In this document: positions 1 through 8,940 of the stretch, piece by piece | Layout of the letters: each line of letters opens with the position of its first letter | How positions within the stretch are numbered: the first letter of the stretch is position 1 | Assembly: GCA_947455725.1 (NCBI GenBank) | Contig: CANGPL010000009.1 | Span: forward strand, 1-64,000 | Direction: 5' to 3' | DNA length: 64,000 nucleotides | DNA from: Hyphomicrobiales bacterium | GTDB taxonomy: Bacteria > Pseudomonadota > Alphaproteobacteria > Rhizobiales > Beijerinckiaceae | Translations under genes and position numbers: made by a program | Notes under the pieces: model-generated | Told to the model about the DNA's origin: nothing | Databases searched by the model: none | What the model saw: the letters and a program-made list of their open reading frames with translations, nothing else

Positions 1-293
1 CCCATCGAGTACCAACGCACCAAATCCGGGAACCTTTCCAATGCCTTACGCTCGCCCGTCTCCCATGCACCCTTGATAAATTGCACGATTCCCACCGGCC
101 ATTCATAGCCCAAAGCCCGCATAATCAGGCCAAAAGCAGCGGTAGATTTGCCTTTGCCAGGACCGGTATTGACGATCAAAAGACCCTTCTCGGTGATGGT
201 TTTTGAGGCCACTTCGGCGTCCTGCACGGCCTTGCGCTTGGCCATTTTTTCCTTGTGCCGTCGGGCTAATTCTTCTTCGCTCAATTCGGCCAT
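1..293 (-). CDS. cobO: Cob(I)yrinic acid a,c-diamide adenosyltransferase, partial
   Basis: The enzyme transfers the adenosyl group of ATP to cob(I)yrinic acid a,c-diamide in the cytosol, making the upper axial ligand of cobalamin. The first 97 codons are present and the 3' part lies off the left edge. After a charged helix (MAELSEEELARRHKEKMAKR) comes the P-loop NTGPGKGKSTAAFG near residues 43-56, which with the following GLIMRALGYEWPVGIVQFIKG segment is typical of CobO/CobA/BtuR enzymes. The ATG at 291-293 is the natural start. It is divergent from the riboswitch-led cob genes, so it must have its own promoter in 294-425. Recognition is firm, but length and downstream partners cannot be judged here. 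Confidence 0.93.
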   Translation of the reverse strand, partial: MAELSEEELARRHKEKMAKRKAVQDAEVASKTITEKGLLIVNTGPGKGKSTAAFGLIMRALGYEWPVGIVQFIKGAWETGERKALERFPDLVRWYSM

Positions 294-425
294 AATGCGG
301 TCTCTCTCACAGGATGAGGGGTGCTCATACGAAGTTTTGGTGGCAAATGCCATAAGAACCATCATCTCTTAAATTGACATGCGACACGCCATAGCCCAGA
401 GTCCGTCCTTAAGAAGGCCCCCTCG

Positions 426-600
426 CAAGAGGGGTTAAAAGGGAACATGGTGACACCGCTTTTTCGGTTATTCCATGGCTGCCCCCGCAACTGTAAGCGG
501 TTAGCCTTGTGCCAGTTAAACCACTGGAAAGCCTTGCAAAAGGTCGACTGGGAAGGTGGTACAAAGCATTGATCCGTGAGCCAGGAGACCTGCCCTCTTG
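426..600 (+). promoter_or_regulatory. Cobalamin (B12) riboswitch
   Basis: The 435-base gap between cobO and the DUF1636 gene holds a cobalamin aptamer. Visible hallmarks are the 5' segment GGTTAAAAGGGAA (433-445), the conserved GCCCCCGCAACTGTAAGCGG core (481-500) and the B12 box GAGCCAGGAGACCTGCC (578-594). The closing P1 stem can be drawn directly: CAAGAGGG (426-433) pairs with CCCTCTTG (593-600). The family shuts off downstream genes when adenosylcobalamin binds. Downstream are two hairpins, 664-679 and 694-712, the second just ahead of the ribosome binding region of the 729 ATG. That suggests control of translation start, but no U-tract terminator is seen. Confidence 0.95.
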
Positions 601-663
601 AACAAGAACGCATGTGCCGGGCGGGGTGCCTCGGGACGGTTTTAGGCCCTATTGGCCCTTGAC

Positions 664-712
664 GCGGCATTCCTGCCGCTGCGCGCGCCCGAAGCTTTGT
701 AGCAAGCAAAGC
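664..712 (+). promoter_or_regulatory. Candidate riboswitch expression platform (two hairpins)
   Basis: GCGGCA-TTCC-TGCCGC (664-679) is a perfect 6-bp hairpin. GCTTTG-N7-CAAAGC (694-712) is a second one ending 16 bases before the ATG at 729, so folding could limit access to the GGTGATGG region used by ribosomes. No run of U follows either hairpin. I infer translational rather than transcriptional control. Confidence 0.45.
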
Positions 713-728
713 AGGTGATGGTGAGCGA

Positions 729-1118
729 ATGGCCGAAACTGTAATCTATGTCTGCACAACATGCCGCGTTGCGGATGATCCATCAGAGATCCGCGCGGGT
801 GCCAAGCTATTGGCATCGCTAGAAAATTTGCTTGCGGATAACGAAAGCTCATTCCGCCTCGAAGGTGTTGAATGTTTGAGCGTTTGCAAACGCCCCTGCA
901 CCGTCGCCTTCTCGTCGCCGGGCAAATGGACCTATGTCTATGGTGATTTTACCGCCGAGACCGCTCCAGAAACGATCTTGGCCGGCGCTGAACTCTATTC
1001 TGCGACCGATGATGGCCTCATTCCATGGAAACAGCGGCCTGATGCGCTTAAAAAAGGTGTCATCGCGCGTCTCCCCCCCTCCCTTAACGCCCCTTCCCTC
1101 CCGGAGAAAACCGCATGA
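729..1118 (+). CDS. DUF1636 family metal-binding protein
   Basis: A 129-residue protein of unknown exact role. It matches the DUF1636 pattern of a short alpha/beta fold with a thioredoxin-like 2Fe-2S flavour: an N-terminal C-x2-C (VCTTC, about residues 9-12) and a central C-x3-C-x3-C (CLSVCKRPC, about 54-62). It is the first gene after the cobalamin riboswitch and its TGA overlaps the cobW start (ATGA), so the two are probably translated together. DUF1636 genes commonly sit beside cobW and cobN, which suggests a part in cobalt handling or insertion. That role is inferred from context, not shown by any catalytic motif. Confidence 0.85.
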   Translation: MAETVIYVCTTCRVADDPSEIRAGAKLLASLENLLADNESSFRLEGVECLSVCKRPCTVAFSSPGKWTYVYGDFTAETAPETILAGAELYSATDDGLIPWKQRPDALKKGVIARLPPSLNAPSLPEKTA

Positions 1119-2164
1119 GCACGCTCGCCCCCCTTTCAAAAGTTCCGGTTACGATTATTACCGGCTTTCTGGGCGCTGGAAAAACCACGCTGATCCGCCA
1201 TGTGCTTGAAAATGCTAAAGGAAAGCGGCTTGCGCTAATCGTCAATGAATTCGGCGATATTGGCGTCGATGGCGAAATTTTGCGTTCCTGCGGTATTGAA
1301 AATTGCCCGGATGAAAACATCGTCGAACTCGCCAATGGCTGCATTTGCTGCACCGTTGCAGATGATTTCATCCCCGCGATCGAAAAGCTCCTGAGTCTAC
1401 CTAATCCTCCCGAGCATATTATCGTCGAAACCTCCGGCCTCGCTCTGCCCAAGCCTTTGGTCAAGGCCTTTGACTGGCCGCCAATCCGCGCAAAACTCAC
1501 GGTCGATGGCGTGGTAACCGTGGTAGATGGTGCGGCAGTCGCCGCTGGTCGTTTCGCGGATGATCCAGAGGCCCTCCTAGCCCAAAGGGCCGAAGATGGT
1601 GCGATTGATCACGATAACCCGCTTGAAGAAGTCTACGAAGACCAGCTCCTCTGCGCGGATCTTGTGATCCTCAACAAGGTCGATCTGATTGATAATGCGA
1701 GTGTTTCGGACATATCGAAACATATCAGCTCGACCGTTCCCCGCGCCGTCCGCATCATCGAAGCGCGCGAAGGCAAAGTAGCCCCCGAAATCCTTTTGGG
1801 CCTATCGGCAGCCGCAGAAGATGATCTCATCAACCGCCCCTCGCATCACGATGCCGAGGAAGGTCACGACCACGACGATTTTGACAGCTTCGCCCTGCCA
1901 GTCCCAACCATTGCCGACATCCCAGCCTTCCTAACTCGCCTCGAAGCGATGGCTGCGGAGCATGATGTGCTTCGTATAAAAGGCTTCTTGGATGTCGCCA
2001 ACAAGCCCATGCGGCTATTGGTACAGGGTGTTGGTACACGCTTTCGGCACCATTTCGATACGGTCTGGCCAAAAGACGCGATCCGCCACGGCCATCTCGT
2101 CTTTATCGGTGAAAAGGGCCTCAATCGCGCGGCACTAGAAGCCGATCTCGTCCGTCCACATTAA
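1115..2164 (+). CDS. cobW: CobW GTPase, cobalt metallochaperone for cobalamin synthesis
   Basis: A G3E-family GTPase thought to deliver Co(II) to the CobNST chelatase. The N-terminal G domain has Walker A GFLGAGKT (residues 17-24), the metal-binding CxCC motif GCICC (75-79) and the NKVD specificity motif (LNKVDLID). A His/Asp-rich stretch follows near 244-255 (HHDAEEGHDHDD), then the CobW C-terminal domain. Its 349 residues are normal for CobW. A GGAG site precedes the ATG, which overlaps the stop of the DUF1636 gene. cobN starts 6 bases after its stop, tying chaperone and chelatase together under the upstream riboswitch. Confidence 0.95.
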   Translation: MSTLAPLSKVPVTIITGFLGAGKTTLIRHVLENAKGKRLALIVNEFGDIGVDGEILRSCGIENCPDENIVELANGCICCTVADDFIPAIEKLLSLPNPPEHIIVETSGLALPKPLVKAFDWPPIRAKLTVDGVVTVVDGAAVAAGRFADDPEALLAQRAEDGAIDHDNPLEEVYEDQLLCADLVILNKVDLIDNASVSDISKHISSTVPRAVRIIEAREGKVAPEILLGLSAAAEDDLINRPSHHDAEEGHDHDDFDSFALPVPTIADIPAFLTRLEAMAAEHDVLRIKGFLDVANKPMRLLVQGVGTRFRHHFDTVWPKDAIRHGHLVFIGEKGLNRAALEADLVRPH

Positions 2165-2170
2165 CCCGCC

Positions 2171-5100
2171 ATGCATCTCATTCGCGCTGAGACAGTTACC
2201 CTTGATGAGACGGCGGAAGCCGTCGATCTTGGCCTGTCTCCAGCCGATGTGCTTTTCCTTTCTTTCACAGACAGCGACCTCGCCGGTTTGGTCGCCGCGT
2301 GGGAGGCAGGCAAAGGCGTTTATCCAAACTTACGCGTTGCCAACCTCAATCAGCTAAAGCATCCCTACTCCGTTGATTTAATTGTCGAAAAGCTGCTGCC
2401 TCATGCTAAATTTGTTCTCGTCCGACTGTTAGGTGGCAAGGATTACTGGTCCTATGGCGTTGAAGAATTAAGCCGCGCTTCGCGCAGCATGGGCTTCCAT
2501 CTGGCCATCGTCCCAGGCGACTATCAAGCCGATCCACGCCTTGACACCGCATCGAGTTTTTCAACGGACGAATTAAAGACCCTATGGCGCTTTTTTCACG
2601 AGGGTGGTCGTGAAAACCTGACCCATTGCCTAGATTGGATCGCTTCCCAATTAGGGCATGACAGACCCGTCGTGGAACCACAGGCGATCAAGGCGTTAAT
2701 GCCTTATCCCGATGCGTCCAGAACGGCACCTAGCTCCGCTCCACGCGCGCTTTTGGTCGCCTATCGCTCCGTTATGATTGCGGAAGACACGGCCCCCCTC
2801 ATCACGCTTGCCGACGCCCTATCGGCCCGCGGTTTTGCGGTAGATTGTGTTTGTGTTTCAAGCCTTAAGGATCCCGATGCGGTAGCGGCAATGTCGGCCT
2901 TCATCGCGCAATCAAAGCCCAATATCATCCTCAATACGACCGCGTTCTCCGCAAAGCTTGATGACGGCAAAACAGTGCTTGACCAAGCCAATGTGCCCGT
3001 TCTGCAAGCCATGCTGGCAACGACACGGCAAGAGCCTTGGTCCGCATCAACACGAGGCCTCTCAGCAACCGATCTTGCGATGAATGTGGTGCTGCCTGAA
3101 CTCGACGGGCGCATTGTCACGCGGGCTATCTCGTTTAAAGCGGAAGCCGAACGCCGGACGGATACTGAATTTACCCGGGTTATTCATCAACCGATGCCCG
3201 ACAGAGTCGATTTTGTCGCCGATCTTGCACTCAATTGGGTCCGCCTACAGAAAAAAGCAGCCAAAGACCGCAAGATTGCCTGCATTCTGTCAGACTACCC
3301 CCACAAAGGCGGGCGCGCCGGCTATGCGGTGGGTCTTGATACGCCCGAAAGCGTGATCGCGATATCGGACGACCTTCGTGCAGCGGGCTATATGATTTCA
3401 AAATTGCCCGACGGCGCGACGCTGATGGCAGAACTGACCTCAGGAGACGCTAAGGCCACATTATCGCTTAAGGACTATGCCTCGCTTTTTTCCAAGCTCC
3501 CACAATCCTTCCGCGAAAGCGTTATCGCCGTTTGGGGTGATCCGGAAAATGATACCGCCGCTAAAGACGGCACTTTTGGCTTTCGGGTGATCGAGGCGGG
3601 TCAACTAACAATCGCTTTGCAGCCAGCCCGTGGCAACACCATGGACATCAAGTCGGAATATCACGACGCAACCCGTCCACCGTCCCACGCCTATATTGCG
3701 TTTTATCTCTGGCTAACCCGCCACAAAAACCTCGACGCGATGATCCATTGCGGTACGCATGGAACGCTCGAATGGTTACCCGGCAAATCAGTCGCCCTCG
3801 CTTCGGATTGCGCACCAGAAGTGCTGATTGGCGCGCTACCGGTAATCTACCCGTTTATCGTCAATAATCCGGGTGAAGCTGCCCAGGCCAAGCGCCGCCT
3901 TGCAGCTGTCACCATCGGCCACCTGACACCTCCTTTGACGGAGGCCGGTTCGCATGGTGTGGCGGTCGAAATTGAAGGCCTATTGGACGAATATTCAAGC
4001 GCGCAAACGCTAGACCCGCGTCGCGCGGCAATGCTCGCCGAACTCATCGTCAACCGCGCGCATGAAACAGGCTTAATGAAGGATGCTGGCCTGAAAGAGG
4101 GGCAAGACACATCAACCCTACTTTCCGATCTCGATGCATGGCTTTGTGATTTAAAGGAAATGCGCATTGCCGATGGCCTTCACGTCTTTGGTCGCGCTGA
4201 TCCAATCGAAGCCACGAGCGATATGCTCCGGGTCATGGATGAACTCTCTGATCCAGAGGATGCACAGAAGCGCCTTCTCGCAAGCCCAAATGCCGAGCGC
4301 GATGGTCTATTAGCCGCGCTTAACGGCCGCTTTGTCCCGGCGGGACCAGCGGGCGCACCATCGCGTGGGCGCGTCGACGTGCTCCCCACGGGCCGAAATC
4401 TTTACACGATTGATCCGCGCAGCGTCCCCACCCGCACCGCTTGGGAAATAGGCAAACGCACGGCAGAGGAAGTCGTCTCCCGCTACGCGCAAGACCATGG
4501 CGACTGGCCACAATCGATCGTCATCGATTTATGGTGCTCCGCCACCATGCGCACCGGTGGTGATGATCTCGCGCAGGCACTCGCTCTCTTAGGCGTCAGG
4601 CCCGTGTGGGAAGCATCAAGCTCGAGGGTGACAGGCTTTGAAATTCTACCCCCCGCAAGCTTCGGAAGGCCACGGATCGACGTTACTTTACGAATTTCTG
4701 GTCTGTTTCGCGACGTATTCCCGTCCCAGATCGCGCTATTTGACGAAGCCGTTCAAGCCATCTCGCGACTTGGTGAAACAGAGACCGAAAATCCACTTGC
4801 CGCAAAACGGCAGACCACCAGCGCGGATCCATTACGCATCTTTGGCTCGGCACCAGGCACCTATGGTTTAGGGATTGGTGAGCAAATCGCGCGCGGCAAC
4901 TGGCAAGACCAAAGTGAATTGGGGGAGGCCTACCTCACCTCCTCGTCCTTCGCCTATCGTGCGTCCAGTGAAGGCATTGAGGCGCCCTCCGAATTCCGTG
5001 CGCAAATCGCGTCCGCCGATGCCTTTGTCCATGTGCAAGACATGGCCGAACAGGATATTCTCGACTCCGACGCGTTTTCCGAACACGAAGGCGGATTTGC

Positions 5101-5536
5101 AGCGGCAGCCAAAATCCTAGGCGCAACGCCTGCGCTCTATCATGTCGATGCAACAAAGGGCGGCAAACCGGCAAAAGTGCGGACGGTTAGCGAAGAAGTC
5201 GCCCGTGTTCTGAATGGCCGCGCCACAAATCCGCGTTGGATCAAGGGCCAAATGCGCCATGGCTGGCGTGGCGCCACCGAAATCGCCGAGACGGTACAAA
5301 ATCTCTATGCCTACGCGGCCTTAGCCGATGCCGTCGAAAGCCGCCATTTCGACCAGATGTTTGATGCAACGCTTGGTGATGAAGCAGTCAGTGCGTTTCT
5401 AAAAGAAGCCAATCCTGCAGCGGCCCAATCTATAGTTGAGACCTTCCTCGAAGCAGAAAAACGTGGATTTTGGACATCGCGCCGCAATTCGACACGAAGC
5501 GTGCTTGAAAGTTTCTTGAACGAGGCCGCCGAATGA
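2171..5536 (+). CDS. cobN: Cobaltochelatase subunit CobN
   Basis: The large substrate-binding subunit of the aerobic, ATP-dependent CobNST cobaltochelatase, which inserts cobalt into hydrogenobyrinic acid a,c-diamide. The sequence has the CobN/BchH (magnesium-chelatase H) signature throughout, including the conserved IHCGTHGTLEWLPGK segment near residue 525. The C-terminal half carries KGQMRHGWRGATEI. At 1121 residues it is somewhat shorter than many CobN proteins of about 1250, with no sign of a frameshift. cobS and cobT, the AAA+ partners, are not in the window. The stop overlaps the cobG start by 4 bases. Confidence 0.95.
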   Translation: MHLIRAETVTLDETAEAVDLGLSPADVLFLSFTDSDLAGLVAAWEAGKGVYPNLRVANLNQLKHPYSVDLIVEKLLPHAKFVLVRLLGGKDYWSYGVEELSRASRSMGFHLAIVPGDYQADPRLDTASSFSTDELKTLWRFFHEGGRENLTHCLDWIASQLGHDRPVVEPQAIKALMPYPDASRTAPSSAPRALLVAYRSVMIAEDTAPLITLADALSARGFAVDCVCVSSLKDPDAVAAMSAFIAQSKPNIILNTTAFSAKLDDGKTVLDQANVPVLQAMLATTRQEPWSASTRGLSATDLAMNVVLPELDGRIVTRAISFKAEAERRTDTEFTRVIHQPMPDRVDFVADLALNWVRLQKKAAKDRKIACILSDYPHKGGRAGYAVGLDTPESVIAISDDLRAAGYMISKLPDGATLMAELTSGDAKATLSLKDYASLFSKLPQSFRESVIAVWGDPENDTAAKDGTFGFRVIEAGQLTIALQPARGNTMDIKSEYHDATRPPSHAYIAFYLWLTRHKNLDAMIHCGTHGTLEWLPGKSVALASDCAPEVLIGALPVIYPFIVNNPGEAAQAKRRLAAVTIGHLTPPLTEAGSHGVAVEIEGLLDEYSSAQTLDPRRAAMLAELIVNRAHETGLMKDAGLKEGQDTSTLLSDLDAWLCDLKEMRIADGLHVFGRADPIEATSDMLRVMDELSDPEDAQKRLLASPNAERDGLLAALNGRFVPAGPAGAPSRGRVDVLPTGRNLYTIDPRSVPTRTAWEIGKRTAEEVVSRYAQDHGDWPQSIVIDLWCSATMRTGGDDLAQALALLGVRPVWEASSSRVTGFEILPPASFGRPRIDVTLRISGLFRDVFPSQIALFDEAVQAISRLGETETENPLAAKRQTTSADPLRIFGSAPGTYGLGIGEQIARGNWQDQSELGEAYLTSSSFAYRASSEGIEAPSEFRAQIASADAFVHVQDMAEQDILDSDAFSEHEGGFAAAAKILGATPALYHVDATKGGKPAKVRTVSEEVARVLNGRATNPRWIKGQMRHGWRGATEIAETVQNLYAYAALADAVESRHFDQMFDATLGDEAVSAFLKEANPAAAQSIVETFLEAEKRGFWTSRRNSTRSVLESFLNEAAE

Positions 5537-6810
5537 CCGCTGAAACGCTCGTCAAAGGATGGTGCCCCGGCGCGTTGCGCCCGATGGAAAGCGGCGATGG
5601 TTTATTGGTCCGCCTTCGCCTAACAGGTGGCATTTTGAGTGCCAATCACGCCCAGATCATCGCAAAAGCCGCGATGCAATATGGCAATGGGCTTATCGAT
5701 CTATCCGGCCGGGCCAATTTACAAATTCGCGGGGTTAGCGGCAGCCAATGGCCGCATCTCATCGCTGACTTATCACGGCACGGGCTCTTGGACGACGATG
5801 CCGAAGCCGAAGCCGTGCGCAACGTCATCGCCTCGCCGTTAGCAGGACTAGATCCATCGGCCTTTCTCGATATTCGCCCGATTGTGAAAGCCTTGGAACA
5901 CCGGCTTGTTTCCGAACGTGCTCTGCATCAATTACCCGGTAAATTCGGATTTTCGATCGATGATGGCGGCCAATTTTCACTTCGCGACCAAACCGCTGAT
6001 ATTGCTTTTGAGGCAATCAAAAATAGCCGCGAAACCGCCTTTATCGTTAGGATTGGTGGCGACAAACAGGTCGGCTTAATTAAACCTGAAAATCTGTGCG
6101 ATGTGGCATCCACCCTCGCGCTGAACTTTATTAAAGCCTCAAAAATACCAGATAATCCGCTTAAGCGCATGGCGAATTGGGTTTCGTCAGTAGGTGCCGA
6201 AGTGATTCTGAAGCAAGCGGGCATTCATGACCGGTCGGTTCGACCAAAGCGCGAAACAAAGCTGGCACCTTTTGGCTATCATGAACTGGGCAAAGAAGGC
6301 GTTTTGGGTCTTGGTGCGCCCTTTGGACGTTTGAGCGCAAATGGTCTGTCAGCATTAGCCAATATCGCTCTAAAAAATGGCTCGGGTGAATTACGGCTCA
6401 CGCCATGGCGAGCGATCTTGCTACCGGGACTTAATCGCCAAGTAGCCGAAGCCCTTATAGTAAAAATTGGCGAAAACTTTATCACGCAGCCAAATGATCC
6501 CAGATTACAGATTGCTGCCTGCACGGGCATGCCCTCTTGCCGCAATGCAAATGTCAATACGCATGAAGATGCGCTGAGCTTTGCGACGTTAGAAAGCCTA
6601 ACGAAAACGTCTGGAACGAGGCTGCATGTGTCGGGTTGCGAGAAGGGCTGCGCGCGCCCAATGGCTACAGAGGCCGTTCTGGTGGGACGAGGTAGACTAT
6701 ACGATCTTGTTTTAAACGGTAAAGCATCGGACAAACCTCTGCGAACGGGGCTCAATAACGCGGCGGCCCGTCGTGCGCTCGAGGAATTATGGTCAGGAGA
6801 AGCGAAGTGA
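5533..6810 (+). CDS. cobG: Precorrin-3B synthase
   Basis: A monooxygenase of the nitrite/sulfite reductase-like family. It hydroxylates C20 of precorrin-3A and forms the gamma-lactone, the oxygen-dependent step that defines the aerobic pathway. The C-terminal half has the [4Fe-4S] cysteines as C330-x5-C336 (CTGMPSC) and C369-x3-C373 (SGCEKGC). The N-terminal part has a ferredoxin-like NIR/SIR half domain (LIDLSGRANLQIRG). Length 425 residues, a little longer than the type. It lies in the riboswitch-led operon with 4-base overlaps on both sides. Its presence shows oxygen-dependent cobalamin synthesis. Confidence 0.92.
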   Translation: MTAETLVKGWCPGALRPMESGDGLLVRLRLTGGILSANHAQIIAKAAMQYGNGLIDLSGRANLQIRGVSGSQWPHLIADLSRHGLLDDDAEAEAVRNVIASPLAGLDPSAFLDIRPIVKALEHRLVSERALHQLPGKFGFSIDDGGQFSLRDQTADIAFEAIKNSRETAFIVRIGGDKQVGLIKPENLCDVASTLALNFIKASKIPDNPLKRMANWVSSVGAEVILKQAGIHDRSVRPKRETKLAPFGYHELGKEGVLGLGAPFGRLSANGLSALANIALKNGSGELRLTPWRAILLPGLNRQVAEALIVKIGENFITQPNDPRLQIAACTGMPSCRNANVNTHEDALSFATLESLTKTSGTRLHVSGCEKGCARPMATEAVLVGRGRLYDLVLNGKASDKPLRTGLNNAAARRALEELWSGEAK

Positions 6811-7439
6811 CGTCGCGCTACGATTATATCCGGGATGGCGCAGCCATTTACGATAAAAGCTTCGCGATGATCCGCGCCGAGAGCGATCTCGCTCGCTTTA
6901 CGCCCGAGGAAGAAAAAGTAGCGGTACGGGTTATCCATTCCTGTGGGATTGTCGAGGCCGCAGCCGATATCCTCTTCTCGCCAGGTGCTGCGAAAAGTGG
7001 ACGGGAAGCCCTTTTGGCTGGCGCGCCAATCCTGTGTGATGCCAAAATGGTCGCCAATGGCATTACGAAAGCTCGCTTGCCCGCTAATAATGAGATCATC
7101 TGCACGCTGGATGATCCACGCGTTCCCGATCTCGCCAAACAGCTAGGCACCACCCGCACGGCAGCGGCTATGGAGCTTTGGCGACCCTATTTAGCAGGCT
7201 CCGTGATCGCGATTGGCAATGCGCCAACAGCATTGTTCAGACTATTGGAAATGCTCGACGAAGGCGCGCCCCTCCCTGCTTGCGTGGTTGGCATGCCCGT
7301 CGGATTTGTAGGCGCTGCGGAGTCGAAAGAGGCGTTAATGGAAGATAATCGTGCGCCTTGGATCGTCGTTAGAGGCAGAAAAGGCGGCAGCGCCATGACG
7401 GTAGGTGCCGTTAACGCGCTGGCGAGTGACAAGGAATGA
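6807..7439 (+). CDS. cobH: Precorrin-8X methylmutase
   Basis: Moves the C11 methyl group of precorrin-8X to C12, giving hydrogenobyrinic acid. The product is recognisable from YIRDGAAIYDKSFAMIRAE, the catalytic-histidine segment RVIHSCG and the closing GMPVGFVGAAESKEAL. I choose the GTG at 6807, which overlaps the cobG stop as GTGA and has AGGAGA (6795-6800) at good spacing. An in-frame ATG at 6789 would add six residues without a better site. The product is about 210 residues, as usual. Confidence 0.94.
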   Translation: MTSRYDYIRDGAAIYDKSFAMIRAESDLARFTPEEEKVAVRVIHSCGIVEAAADILFSPGAAKSGREALLAGAPILCDAKMVANGITKARLPANNEIICTLDDPRVPDLAKQLGTTRTAAAMELWRPYLAGSVIAIGNAPTALFRLLEMLDEGAPLPACVVGMPVGFVGAAESKEALMEDNRAPWIVVRGRKGGSAMTVGAVNALASDKE

Positions 7440-8179
7440 GTGAAACTTCAACCAAAGGCAGGCTTTATGGCGTAGGCCTCGGCCCCGGCGACCCGGATCT
7501 TGTCACGCTCAAATCCGTCAAAGCACTGCAATCAGCCCCTGTCGTAGCTTGGTTCGCCAAGCGCGGTAAAAAAGGCCATGCCCGCACGATAGCTGACGGA
7601 CTAATCCCAAACGGCGCGATCGAATTACCGCTGGTCTATCCGATCACCACCGAAATCCACCATTCCGACCCGGATTATAACCGGCAGCTCGCAGCCTTCT
7701 ATGACGAAGCTTCGGGCTTGCTCGCCGATCATATGAATGCCGGTCGAGATGTGGCACTGCTCTGCGAGGGAGACCCGCTATTCTACGGCTCCTTCATGCA
7801 CCCCTATGTTAGGCTTAAGGAGCGTTTCGAGGTAACGATCTGCCCCGGCGTTACCGGTATGTCCGGTTGCTGGACGGCAACGGGCGTTCCCGTGACATGG
7901 GGTGATGATGTGCTTAGTGTTGTCCCAGGCACCTTGCCCCGCGAAGAACTCGAAAAGCGGCTAACCATGGCGGATGCGGTCGTGGTGATGAAGCTTGGAA
8001 AAAACTTTCAAAAAGTTCGGGAAATAATTGAAAGTAAAGGATTATTAAACCGTTCATTTTATGTTGAGCGGGGTACAATGACCGGTGAAATCGTAACCCC
8101 GCTGGCCGACAAAACAGATGGCATCGCACCCTATTTTTCAATGATCATTGTGCCAGGCGAAGGGCGTCGACCACTATGA
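7436..8179 (+). CDS. cobI: Precorrin-2 C20-methyltransferase
   Basis: An S-adenosylmethionine-dependent methylase of the corrin/porphyrin (TP_methylase) family that converts precorrin-2 to precorrin-3A. The N-terminal GVGLGPGDPDLVTLKS (about residues 13-28) is the family glycine-rich loop. CEGDPLFYGSF and the later CPGVTGMSGCWTATG are the other family landmarks. 247 residues. It starts inside the cobH stop (ATGA) and its own stop overlaps cobJ, so three steps are translated in close order. Confidence 0.95.
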   Translation: MSETSTKGRLYGVGLGPGDPDLVTLKSVKALQSAPVVAWFAKRGKKGHARTIADGLIPNGAIELPLVYPITTEIHHSDPDYNRQLAAFYDEASGLLADHMNAGRDVALLCEGDPLFYGSFMHPYVRLKERFEVTICPGVTGMSGCWTATGVPVTWGDDVLSVVPGTLPREELEKRLTMADAVVVMKLGKNFQKVREIIESKGLLNRSFYVERGTMTGEIVTPLADKTDGIAPYFSMIIVPGEGRRPL

Positions 8180-8940
8180 ACAAAGGCAAGATCCTCATAG
8201 TGGGACTCGGCCCCGGGCCTGAAAAATGGCTGACACCGGAAGCCTCGGCAGCGCTTGCAATTGCGACCGACATCATCGGCTACATCCCCTATGTGGAGCG
8301 ACTTTCCGATCGCCAAGGGCAAACCAAACACGCCACCGACAACCGCGTAGAAATTGACCGCGCTCGCCATGCGCTCGACTTGGCCCAACAAGGCCATGTG
8401 GTCGCCGTTGTCTCAGGCGGCGATCCAGGCGTATTTGCCATGGCAGCAGCCGTTTTTGAGGCAGTGGATGCGGGCAGTGATGCCGATAAGGCAATTGATA
8501 TTCAGGTTTTACCTGGCATCAGCGCGATGCAGGCGGCCGCCGCGCGGCTTGGTGCGCCATTAGGGCACGATTTTTGCGCGATTTCCCTCTCCGATAATCT
8601 CAAGCCATGGGACGTGATCGTCAGGCGACTGAAAGCGGCAGCAGAAGGTGATTTTGTCATCGCGCTCTATAATCCCGCTTCAAAAACACGCCCCCAACCC
8701 ATCTACGATGCTTTTGCCCTACTCTGTTCGTTGAAAACGCCGTCAACGCCCGTGGCCTTTGCCCGCGCCATCGGTCGCCCCGACGAGCGTATTGTTTTGA
8801 CCACTTTGGGGGAAGCCGATCCCTCAACCGCAGACATGTCAACATTAGTGATGATCGGCTCCAGCGAAACGCGCTTCATTGAACGCCCCGGCCAAGAGCC
8901 TTGGCTGTATACACCACGCCATTACAGGGTTCAGCGATGA
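8176..8940 (+). CDS. cobJ: Precorrin-3B C17-methyltransferase
   Basis: Methylates C17 and drives ring contraction of precorrin-3B to precorrin-4. It has the TP_methylase loop VGLGPGPEKWLTPEA near residues 9-23, VVSGGDPGVFAMA and LPGISAMQAAAARLGAP, then ALYNPASKTRPQ, which are characteristic of CobJ/CbiH. 254 residues. This is the last gene of the first uninterrupted rightward run. Its 3' end overlaps by 10 bases the 3' end of cobK on the other strand. Confidence 0.95.
   Translation: MNKGKILIVGLGPGPEKWLTPEASAALAIATDIIGYIPYVERLSDRQGQTKHATDNRVEIDRARHALDLAQQGHVVAVVSGGDPGVFAMAAAVFEAVDAGSDADKAIDIQVLPGISAMQAAAARLGAPLGHDFCAISLSDNLKPWDVIVRRLKAAAEGDFVIALYNPASKTRPQPIYDAFALLCSLKTPSTPVAFARAIGRPDERIVLTTLGEADPSTADMSTLVMIGSSETRFIERPGQEPWLYTPRHYRVQR

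Noticed and set aside
362-709. 115-codon leftward frame across the riboswitch
   Set aside because: It covers a structured RNA element, has no ribosome binding site and no recognisable protein features.
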